From the NCBI GenBank assembly GCA_017940385.1, contig JAGAYS010000014.1, positions 1-64,000 of the forward strand: a DNA stretch of 64,000 bases, in the 5' to 3' direction. The stretch is from Ruminobacter sp. GTDB lineage: Bacteria; Pseudomonadota; Gammaproteobacteria; Enterobacterales; Succinivibrionaceae. Both the position numbers and the translations under genes were made by a program. The notes beneath the pieces were generated by a model. It did not search any database, had not been told where the DNA came from, and saw nothing but the letters and a program-made list of their open reading frames with translations. Position 1 is the first letter of the stretch. Every line of letters begins with the position of its first letter. This document shows positions 55,690-64,000 of this stretch, one piece after another.

Positions 55690-56631
55690 ATGACTTTAGT
55701 CCAGCTAAAATATGTTTTGGCGGTTGCCAATTACAGATCAATAAATGAGGCAGCCTCCTCCTTGTTTGTTACTCAGCCGACTATTTCCACCGCCATTAAG
55801 GAACTTGAGACGGAAGTAAACATAAAGCTGTTCAACCGCACGAATCACGGTATTGAAATAACAAATGAAGGACTTGAGTTTCTTGGGTATGCCAGACAGA
55901 TTCTGGCGCAGACCGACCTTCTGAAGGAGCACTTTAAGAAGAAAAAGAACACCACCGTTAAATTCGTGGTGAGTGCTCAGCACTATTCGTTCGCCGTAAG
56001 CTCGTTTATTCGACTGGTGGAGAAGTTCGGTATGGATAAGTATGACTTCTGTCTGCGCGAGACCAGAACAAGGGATATTATTCAGGATGTTCATAATCTC
56101 AGTGCCGACGTGGGCATTATTTACTTTTCCAAAAGCAACAGCCGTCTGCTGAAGCGACTTTTAAAGGAGCAGGACATTACGTATGTTCCTCTGGCAAGAC
56201 TTACTCCTCACGTATTCATCAGCAGTAACAGCAGTCTCTGTGAGAAGCCGTATGTTACGCTTTCTGACCTGAAGGACATGCCGTTTCTCTCCTTTGAGCA
56301 GGGCGGGTACAGTGCTGATTACTTTTCAGAAGAAATCATCAGGAATCCTGAAGGAAGCAGAATGATAAGAGTGAGTGACCGTGCAACGCTGTTCAATCTG
56401 CTGACCGGCCTCAACGGCTACACCATTTCATCAGGTGTCATCGAACAGGAGCTGAATCCGGAAATCAGAGCAATTCCGCTTGAAGAGAAGGGGTATATGG
56501 ATATAGTGATTTTAAAACACAAGGACATAACTCCGAATCCGCTGACCGATACGTACGTGAATTACCTAAGGGAATCCCTTCCGGAGTCATGTCTCATTAC
56601 CGAAGACATGGATTATTCCGACGGCTTTTAA
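55690..56631 (+). CDS. LysR-family transcriptional regulator
   Basis: 313 residues. An N-terminal winged helix (about 1-60: AVANYRSINEAASSLFVTQPTISTAIKELE) with the LysR pattern, and a periplasmic-binding-like effector domain after a short linker. It is followed by metF on the same strand, which suggests methionine/one-carbon control as with MetR, but it lacks a clear MetR likeness. The gene it controls may instead be the divergent small RNA. No GGAGG site; GGGG lies just before the ATG. Confidence 0.85.
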   Translation: MTLVQLKYVLAVANYRSINEAASSLFVTQPTISTAIKELETEVNIKLFNRTNHGIEITNEGLEFLGYARQILAQTDLLKEHFKKKKNTTVKFVVSAQHYSFAVSSFIRLVEKFGMDKYDFCLRETRTRDIIQDVHNLSADVGIIYFSKSNSRLLKRLLKEQDITYVPLARLTPHVFISSNSSLCEKPYVTLSDLKDMPFLSFEQGGYSADYFSEEIIRNPEGSRMIRVSDRATLFNLLTGLNGYTISSGVIEQELNPEIRAIPLEEKGYMDIVILKHKDITPNPLTDTYVNYLRESLPESCLITEDMDYSDGF

Positions 56632-56876
56632 CGGTGTGGTGTACCGATTTTAAGAATACGGATTCACATAAGTTGATTCTGAACCGGATTTTGGTATAAA
56701 AATTTTTTATAATGAGTTAGTTTTATATATAATTATTCAAATAACGTACTTTATTATAAAATGAAAAGCGCTGAGAGAAGGGCTGTCTCGACGTTTCCGA
56801 CTCTCTGACAACGAATTTATAATAAAACAGAATTAATATTCAAATAATACGATAATAAAAAAATAAAGGTGTTTTT

Positions 56877-57743
56877 ATGCATGTCGCTCAAATTTTTAAG
56901 CAGAAAAAACCGGTTGTTTCCTTCGAGATTTTTCCGCCAAAAAGGGATGAAGCCTTAAAAAGCATTGACGGAACTCTGGAAGTGCTTACTGAACTTAAAC
57001 CAGATTTCATTTCCGTAACTTTCGGAGCAGGCGGTTCTCTGACCAACTCAAAAACCGTTGAAATTGCAGGCAAGATTAAGAGAAACTACGGAATTGAGGC
57101 TGTTGCCCATCTGACTTGTCTCAATTATTCCAAGGCCGAAATTATTGAGATGGTTAATAATCTCAAGGCTAATGATATTGAAAACATACTTGCTTTAAGA
57201 GGGGATCACAATCCTAATCTTGAACCAAAGAATGATTTTAAGCATGCGTCTGATCTTATTGAGTTCGTGAAGCAGAACAGTGACCTCGGCATCAGTGCAG
57301 CCTGTTATCCTGAAGGTCATCCTGAATCCGCAAATCTCAGTGAGGACGTGCTTAATCTGAAGCACAAGGTGGATGTCGGTGCCGAGCATCTGGTATCCCA
57401 GCTGTTTTTTGATAATAATATTTTTTACAGATTTACTGAGCTCTGTAAGGTTGCCGGCATCAATGTTCCTATCGAAGCGGGTATCATGCCTGTAATCAAT
57501 AAGGCTCAGATTGAAAGAATGGTGACCCTCTGCGGTGCTTCTCTTCCTGATAACATGAAGAGAATTCTTGATAAATACGCAGACAATAAGGAGGCTCTGT
57601 TTGATGCCGGTATCGCCTATGCTACAAGTCAGATCATTGATCTTCTGGCCGCAGGCGTTGACGGTATCCACATTTACACCATGAACAACCCTAGGGTTGC
57701 AATGAAGATTTGTGAGAGCATAAAGAACGTAATCAGCAGATAG
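56877..57743 (+). CDS. metF: 5,10-methylenetetrahydrofolate reductase
   Basis: FAD enzyme making 5-methyl-THF for methionine synthesis. 288 residues (E. coli 296). Seen: SFEIFPPKRDEA (catalytic Glu), SVTFGAGGS, EAVAHLTCLNYS, ILALRGDHN, and the C-terminal QLFFDNNIFYRF and AGIMPVINKAQIERM. It follows the LysR gene after 245 nt and is followed by a strong terminator. Confidence 0.95.
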   Translation: MHVAQIFKQKKPVVSFEIFPPKRDEALKSIDGTLEVLTELKPDFISVTFGAGGSLTNSKTVEIAGKIKRNYGIEAVAHLTCLNYSKAEIIEMVNNLKANDIENILALRGDHNPNLEPKNDFKHASDLIEFVKQNSDLGISAACYPEGHPESANLSEDVLNLKHKVDVGAEHLVSQLFFDNNIFYRFTELCKVAGINVPIEAGIMPVINKAQIERMVTLCGASLPDNMKRILDKYADNKEALFDAGIAYATSQIIDLLAAGVDGIHIYTMNNPRVAMKICESIKNVISR

Positions 57744-57864
57744 AACGCAGATGTCATACGGCAGTATGCAAAAAAGACAATAATAAGAGCTTCTGCCGGG
57801 CATTTTTCAATAAATACATAAACTTTATTTTCGATTCAAAAAGTAATTTGTTTTGAGCGATTTG

Positions 57865-57897
57865 CCCCGGAAGGACCTCCATCCGGGGATTTTTTTA
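57865..57897 (+). terminator. Terminator after metF
   Basis: CCCCGGA pairs with TCCGGGG around a 10-nt loop, followed by ATTTTTTTAT. The rest of 57744-58140 shows nothing else I can support. Confidence 0.85.
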
Positions 57898-58140
57898 TCC
57901 GTCAGTTCCGTAAGCCGGGCTTTTAGTTTTTTTTTTCATACGAATAAGACTGTGGTTTTATACATTTTCTTAACCTTTGTGAATTAAATATCCATAAAAC
58001 CTATCATTTGGACCATAAGTGTCTGTTTTATTCCATTTCTCTTTTTTAAAATATATAATGGTTTTGTGTCAGAGCCCCGTACTCTAACGTGTCCGGACGT
58101 TTCTTCCCTTAGGACCGTACGGGGGTGTTTATGAAATTGG

Positions 58141-59019
58141 ATGACGGTTATGAGATTATTTGTTGTCAGTGGCCGAAGCGGAGCCGGTAAGTCTATAGCT
58201 CTGGGAGTGTTGGAGGATCTGGGATTCTACTGCGTAGATAATCTGCCGATGTCCTTTCTTCCCGAACTGGTAAAACTCAGCAGCAGGGAATATTCATCAG
58301 TTGCCGTAAGTATCGATATCAGAAACTTCACCAACGATACCGTTGATTACACCGGGTTTATCGATTCCGTTAAAAACGATCCTGACAATGAAGTGATAAG
58401 CATATTTCTGGATGCCGATGATCAGATTCTGATTAAGCGTTATGAGGAAACACGCAGACTTCATCCACTGTCAAAAGGCCAGCAGAAGCTTTCCCTCGGT
58501 GAGGCCATCGTGAAGGAGCATGAGATTCTTGACCCGATAGCTGAGCTTGCCGATGCCCGCATTGATACTTCAAATTTAAGCATACACGATCTGACTCAGC
58601 ACATAACATCCCTGGTGCTCGGTAAGAAGGAAAAAACCCTGACCATGATTTTTGAGTCCTTCGGTTTCAAGAACGGCATAGCCAAGGATGCGGATTTTGT
58701 ATTCGACAGCAGATTTCTGCCAAATCCTCACTGGGTTGCCAAACTGAGACCTCTCACGGGCCTTGATCAGGAAGTTGTCGACTTCTTTGCTGATTATCCG
58801 GAGGTTCAGCTTTACATCCAGAACATAGACAGCCTTCTGAATCAGTGGCTGCCTTTCTTTGAACGTTCAAACAGAAGCTATCTGACCGTGGCGATAGGCT
58901 GTACCGGCGGACAGCACCGCAGTGTGTACATTGCCGAAACTCTGGCCAAATACTTCCAGAAGAGAAAGAAGGAAGTTGTGGTAAAGCATCTGTCCCTCAA
59001 AAAAACCAAGCGAATGTAA
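58141..59019 (+). CDS. rapZ: RNase adapter protein RapZ
   Basis: Adapter that controls glmS mRNA by presenting the small RNA GlmZ to RNase E, and senses glucosamine 6-phosphate. 292 residues. N-terminal P-loop SGRSGAGKSIALG (about 8-20), LGFYCVDNLP, and a C-terminal GCTGGQHRSVYIAE typical of the family; the basic tail (KKEVVVKHLSLKKTKRM) binds RNA in relatives. Starts at 58141 and 58150 are both possible. The neighbours (metF, serS) differ from the rpoN-ptsN context in enterobacteria. Confidence 0.92.
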   Translation: MTVMRLFVVSGRSGAGKSIALGVLEDLGFYCVDNLPMSFLPELVKLSSREYSSVAVSIDIRNFTNDTVDYTGFIDSVKNDPDNEVISIFLDADDQILIKRYEETRRLHPLSKGQQKLSLGEAIVKEHEILDPIAELADARIDTSNLSIHDLTQHITSLVLGKKEKTLTMIFESFGFKNGIAKDADFVFDSRFLPNPHWVAKLRPLTGLDQEVVDFFADYPEVQLYIQNIDSLLNQWLPFFERSNRSYLTVAIGCTGGQHRSVYIAETLAKYFQKRKKEVVVKHLSLKKTKRM

Positions 59020-59396
59020 TTCACGCCGCCGGTTTATTTTCGGCGTTAAAATGTGGAGCCGGCATGTATGCTCCGTAAATTCATTCATTTCCTTATCGTT
59101 GCGGCGTCTGTGGCTCTTTTTACCGTGTTTTGACCGGTTAATGAGTACAGTTCCGGCTCATGCGCCGGGCTTTTCCTCAGTTACTTTCAGGCAGAAGTTC
59201 AAGTGGTTGCAAGTCGCGGTTATGCCGATGTGTCCGCCCGGCTTTTGCCATCTTTAATATCCATTCCCATAATGCCTTTTTGTTCAAATTAGAGTATAAT
59301 TCACTTGGTTTTATATTTTGTGTATTCCTTTTAAAGGAATGATTTTTGAGTAAGTTTGTTTTTAAGAAAAACAATATTGATTTGTGGTCTTTTTAA
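59020..59396 (+). other. Gene-free spacer before serS, 377 bp
   Basis: No supported gene. A weak hairpin (ACGCCG/CGGCGT, 59023-59046) follows rapZ. TATAAT at 59295-59300 lies about 100 nt before serS, but no good -35 is at 17 nt; the spacing of a real promoter was not settled. Confidence 0.5.
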
Positions 59397-60701
<1,305 letters not shown>

Positions 60702-60758
60702 TCCTGACCGGGATTTCTGCGGAAATCCTTATTCAGGTAATAAGTAAACGAAAGAACG

Positions 60759-60797
60759 ATCCCGTGATATCAGATGATGGTGTCACGGGATTTTTTT
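60759..60797 (+). terminator. Terminator after serS
   Basis: ATCCCGTGA pairs with TCACGGGAT across a 14-15-nt loop, followed by TTTTTTT. Confidence 0.8.
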
Positions 60798-60867
60798 GTC
60801 CGGAAATAAAAGCATCAGCAGATCCGGCATCTAACCGCGTCCGTATCCAGCACTGTTACAGACGGCA

Positions 60868-60909
60868 GAAAAAATCCCGTACCGCAGCGGTCACTGAGCG
60901 GTACGGGAT
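60868..60909 (-). terminator. Terminator after metG
   Basis: On the minus strand ATCCCGTACCGC pairs perfectly with GCGGTACGGGAT around a 12-nt loop, followed by TTTTTT. Confidence 0.85.
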
Positions 60910-60941
60910 TTAAGGTGTTATGAATGTCCTTTAAAAGGGCG

Positions 60942-62990
60942 TTACATTACTCTGTCACCAGGCTTAACGCCACTGTCTGCACTCAGCAGGAAGATGTCGC
61001 TGTCACCTGAACCGGCACTCAGAATCATGCCTTCGGAAACACCGAACTTCATCTTGCGCGGAGCAAGGTTGTATACAACGATTACGAAGCGGCCGACAAG
61101 TTCTTCTGGATTCTGGTATGCAGACTTGATGCCGGAGAAAATCTGACGCTTTTCACCGTTACCGAGATCCAGTTCGAAGCGGAGAAGCTTCTTTGATTCA
61201 GGAACGGCTTCACAGGCCAGAACCTTTGCGGCACGCATGTCAACCTTGGCAAATTCATCGATTGTGATTTCGGCCGGAGCTTCATCGACGTCCTTTTTGG
61301 CAGGCTTCTTTTCAGCCTTTGGAGCAGGAGCCTGTTCAGCCTTGATGTCTTCCTTAGAGTCTTCAATCATCTGGGCTACGGTCTTACTGTCGATTCTGTT
61401 GAACAGAGCCTTGAAAGGCTTGATTTCAGAACCTGTAAGAGGAGTGTCAATGCTGTCCCATGACAGGTCGGTTGCCAGAAAGTCTGCGCTTTTTGCGGTT
61501 AATTCAGGGAGAATAGGTGACAGGTAGGTGATAAGGATTCTGTACAGGTTAAGAGACATGGTACATACGTCCTGAAGTTCCTGCTGTCTGCTTTCGTCCT
61601 TGGCGATAACCCATGGAGCCTTGTCGTCAACATACTTGTTGGCAAGATCCGCAAGAGACATGATTTCGCGGATGGCATGGCTGTATTCCCTGTTAAGGTA
61701 ATCATTGGTGATCGTTTCCTTAACGGCGGTGAACTTGCTCAAAAGTTCAGAGTCAGCAATGCTGTCACCGAGTCTGCCGCCGAATTTCTTGGTAATGAAG
61801 CCGGCGGTTCTTGAAGCCAGGTTTACAATCTTGTTTACAATGTCTGAGTTAACCTTGGCAACGAAGTCTTCGAGGTTAAAGTCCAGATCGTCAATCTTGC
61901 CGTTCATCTTTGAGGCATAGTAGTATCTCAGACATTCTGCATTGAAGTGCTTTAGGTAGGTTGAAGCTTTGATGAAGGTTCCCTTTGACTTACTCATCTT
62001 TGCTCCGTTTACGGTTACGTATCCGTGTACAAAGATCTTGCTTGGTGACTTGTAACCGCAGCCTTCGAGAGTTGCCGGCCAGAACAGTGAATGGAAGTAA
62101 AGGATGTCCTTACCGATGAAATGAACGATTTCAGTATCGTTATTCTTGCTGATGACGTCGTATACGTCAAGCCCCTGTCTGTCGAGAAGGTTCTTGAGGG
62201 ATGCCAGATATCCTACCGGAGCGTCAAGCCATACATAGAAATACTTGTCATCGGTTCCCGGAATCTTAAAGCCGAAGTATGGTGCGTCGCGGCTGATGTC
62301 CCACTGCTGAAGTCCCTGTTCGAACCATTCCTGAAGCTTGTTGCTCATTTCAGCCTGAAGAGCACCGCTCTTTGTCCAGCTCTTGAGGAATTCCTCGAAC
62401 TGTGGGAGATCAAAGAAGAAGTGTTCTGAGTCTTTGAGAACGGGTTTGGCACCTGAAATGGCTGAATAGGCATCCTTAAGTTCGGTTGGAGAGTAGGTGG
62501 CACCGCATACTTCGCAGTTGTCGCCGTACTGATCCGCTGCACCGCACTTAGGGCAGGTTCCCTTTACGAATCTGTCTGGAAGGAACATGTTCTTTTCAGG
62601 ATCGAAAAGCTGAGAGATTGTGCGGCTCTTGATGTAGCCCTTTTCCTTCAGCTTGTTGAACATGCAGGTACAGATTTCCTGATTTTCCGGAGAATTTGTA
62701 CGATAGTAGTTGTCGTAGGTGATGTTGAAGCCTGCAAAGTCGGCACGGTGTTCCTTTTCCACCTCGGCAATCATTTCTTCCGGAGTCTTGCCAAGCTTCT
62801 GAGCCTTGAGCATTATAGGACTTCCGTGCTGGTCATCGGCACATACAAAATATACCTTGCGGCCGAGCATGCGCTGGAAACGTACATAAATGTCAGCCTG
62901 AATGTGTTCAAGAATATGTCCTAAATGAATGGAGCCGTTAGCATACGGCAGGGCACATGTTACGAATAGTGGTTTTGCTGTAGAAGTCAT
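60942..62990 (-). CDS. metG: Methionyl-tRNA synthetase
   Basis: Charges both methionine tRNAs. 682 residues (E. coli 677). HIGH motif in [12 protein letters not shown] (about 13-24), a zinc knuckle [25 protein letters not shown] (about 330), the anticodon-binding helical domain, a Lys/Ala/Pro linker (about 545-575), and a C-terminal EMAP/Arc1p-type tRNA-binding domain with [20 protein letters not shown] (in parts) and the ending [13 protein letters not shown]. The start follows the usual family start. Confidence 0.97.
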   Translation of the reverse strand: MTSTAKPLFVTCALPYANGSIHLGHILEHIQADIYVRFQRMLGRKVYFVCADDQHGSPIMLKAQKLGKTPEEMIAEVEKEHRADFAGFNITYDNYYRTNSPENQEICTCMFNKLKEKGYIKSRTISQLFDPEKNMFLPDRFVKGTCPKCGAADQYGDNCEVCGATYSPTELKDAYSAISGAKPVLKDSEHFFFDLPQFEEFLKSWTKSGALQAEMSNKLQEWFEQGLQQWDISRDAPYFGFKIPGTDDKYFYVWLDAPVGYLASLKNLLDRQGLDVYDVISKNNDTEIVHFIGKDILYFHSLFWPATLEGCGYKSPSKIFVHGYVTVNGAKMSKSKGTFIKASTYLKHFNAECLRYYYASKMNGKIDDLDFNLEDFVAKVNSDIVNKIVNLASRTAGFITKKFGGRLGDSIADSELLSKFTAVKETITNDYLNREYSHAIREIMSLADLANKYVDDKAPWVIAKDESRQQELQDVCTMSLNLYRILITYLSPILPELTAKSADFLATDLSWDSIDTPLTGSEIKPFKALFNRIDSKTVAQMIEDSKEDIKAEQAPAPKAEKKPAKKDVDEAPAEITIDEFAKVDMRAAKVLACEAVPESKKLLRFELDLGNGEKRQIFSGIKSAYQNPEELVGRFVIVVYNLAPRKMKFGVSEGMILSAGSGDSDIFLLSADSGVKPGDRVM

Positions 62991-63077
62991 GAATGAATAA
63001 CCCCGAAAAAAACTAAATTATTAACAATCGTGCGTATTCTATCACATTTTTACTTTTATCTTAACCATAAAAAGGGC

Positions 63078-63104
63078 TAAAAAAACGGGGAATTCATCCC
63101 CGTT
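63078..63104 (-). terminator. Second terminator after sodB
   Basis: AACGGGGA pairs with TCCCCGTT around a 5-nt loop; on the minus strand seven T follow. Confidence 0.8.
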
Positions 63105-63147
63105 CGCATGGTGATCGCAAAGGTGGTTTTTACGATTTCAGAAATAA

Positions 63148-63176
63148 GGAAAACGGCATGTCCGATGCCGTTTTCC
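63148..63176. repeat. Perfect 12-bp inverted repeat after sodB
   Basis: GGAAAACGGCAT pairs with ATGCCGTTTTCC around GTCCG. It lies between sodB and the second terminator; on the minus strand TTATTTC follows, a weak U-tract. Confidence 0.75.
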
Positions 63177-63232
63177 ATGAATTGATGATCGCTCCGGAAC
63201 GTTACGGAGTAATGAAAGCAGGGCTGAATGTT

Positions 63233-63820
63233 TTATTTGATGAGGTTTTCTGCCACGAAGTTCCAGTCAACATAGTCGAAGAATTCGAGTACGTAGTCCT
63301 TGCGGCGGTTCTGATAGTCAAGATAGTATGCATGCTCCCATACATCAATGCATAGCAGTACGCACATGCCGTCAGTAAGAGGCGTGGCGGCATTACCGGT
63401 GTTTACTATGGACAGCTTGCGGCTTACCGGATTCTGTACCAGCCAGGTCCAGCCTGAGCCGAAATTGCCGATGGCACTTTTTGAGAACTGTTCCTTGAAG
63501 CCGGCCATGGAACCGAAATTGTCATTGATGGCATCGGCCAGAACCTGTGGAACCGGCACGGCTCTGCTTTTCGGACAAAGACCGTTAAAGTAGAATTCAT
63601 GATTAAATGCCTGGGCGGCGTTGTTGAAGATCGGGCCTATGGACGTCTGAACAATTTCCTTGAGCGACTTGTCCGCAAAATCAGTATCCTGAATCAGGGT
63701 GTTTGCGGTGTTGATGTAGTTCTGGAAATGTTTGTTGTAGTGAAAATCCATGGTTCTTGCGGAAATGAACGGCTCAAGTTCATCCATTTCATATTTAAGC
63801 TTCGGTAAAAAAAGACTCAT
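63233..63820 (-). CDS. sodB: Iron superoxide dismutase
   Basis: Removes superoxide in the cytoplasm. 195 residues, typical of FeSOD. Metal ligands appear in HYNKHF (His near 27), NHEFYF (His near 74) and DVWEHAYYLDYQNRRKDYV (Asp and His near 157-161). AAQAFNHEFYFNGL is the iron-form variant (MnSOD have NHSLFW or similar). The start follows AAGGAGTTC. The gene is the last in the window; 63821-64000 upstream shows nothing else I can support beyond the expected promoter. Confidence 0.95.
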   Translation of the reverse strand: MSLFLPKLKYEMDELEPFISARTMDFHYNKHFQNYINTANTLIQDTDFADKSLKEIVQTSIGPIFNNAAQAFNHEFYFNGLCPKSRAVPVPQVLADAINDNFGSMAGFKEQFSKSAIGNFGSGWTWLVQNPVSRKLSIVNTGNAATPLTDGMCVLLCIDVWEHAYYLDYQNRRKDYVLEFFDYVDWNFVAENLIK

Positions 63821-64000
63821 GAGAACTCCTTATTATCTGCGATTAGTTATGACTGAGCGGTATCATGCGTGCGTTGTCACTTCGCCGGCATTGCGGATTC
63901 CTGCTTTAAGATAGATTGGAATCCTCTTAATCTGATTATATGTTATCTGTCTTTTTTTAACCCGTTCTAAAATTTATTTATTTTAAAATTGAGAATCAGT

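Overview
The window looks like chromosomal DNA of a gammaproteobacterium with moderate GC content. Gene orders that support this are thrS-infC-rpmI-rplT (infC starts on AUU), accD-folC-dedD, sapABCDF, cmoA/cmoB, and the pairs hldE/hldD and rmlACBD. A NIF-type nifU-nifS pair, an iron superoxide dismutase, an orphan MalE and the AT-rich spacers would suit a host-associated anaerobe such as the Succinivibrionaceae. That placement is an inference from gene content; no search was run.

Layout. 1-955: scrap of mobile DNA (IS21-type helper start, 5' part of an IS110 transposase, and a Clostridia-like large serine recombinase fragment joined tail to tail with it). 1-8.5 kb, minus strand: UshA-like lipoprotein nucleotidase and a complete sap ABC operon whose two ATPases carry altered catalytic motifs. 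8.7-9.6 kb: dgkA and a small membrane protein. 10.1-13.2 kb: NfeD-like protein, a truncated SPFH protein and a flotillin with a one-base frameshift; a third SPFH protein lies at 19.9-20.5 kb. 13.4-19.7 kb: envelope sugar block (ADP-heptose, dTDP-rhamnose). 20.7-28 kb, minus strand: ppk, an SseB-family gene, an unknown lipoprotein, bamE, a Sel1-like protein and a MATE exporter. 28.3-31.7 kb: the translation operon, preceded by a leader that folds like a tRNA-Thr mimic. 32-38.9 kb: dtd, an amidoligase/7TM-transglutaminase/retropepsin cluster downstream of cmoB, cmoA, and a DnaT-like gene. 39.3-43.7 kb: nifU, nifS, tadA, sstT. 44.3-50.7 kb: accD, folC, dedD, Nif3-like, pdxH, AEC permease. 51-55 kb: malE, a zinc-binding lipoprotein-like ZnuA with a long His/Asp repeat, and a CPBP protease. 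54.9-55.7 kb: a gene-free spacer with four DnaA-box-like 9-mers and a strong candidate small RNA divergent from a LysR gene. 55.7-63.8 kb: LysR regulator, metF, rapZ, serS, metG, sodB.

Most of the window is core metabolism and envelope biology. The sap operon, the heptose and rhamnose pathways, BamE, DgkA and DedD all serve the Gram-negative envelope. The translation genes appear to be controlled at the RNA level. The least explained parts are the SPFH/NfeD family, the amidoligase cluster, the altered Sap ATPases, the HldE with a decayed second domain, and the RNA/DnaA-box spacer at 55 kb.
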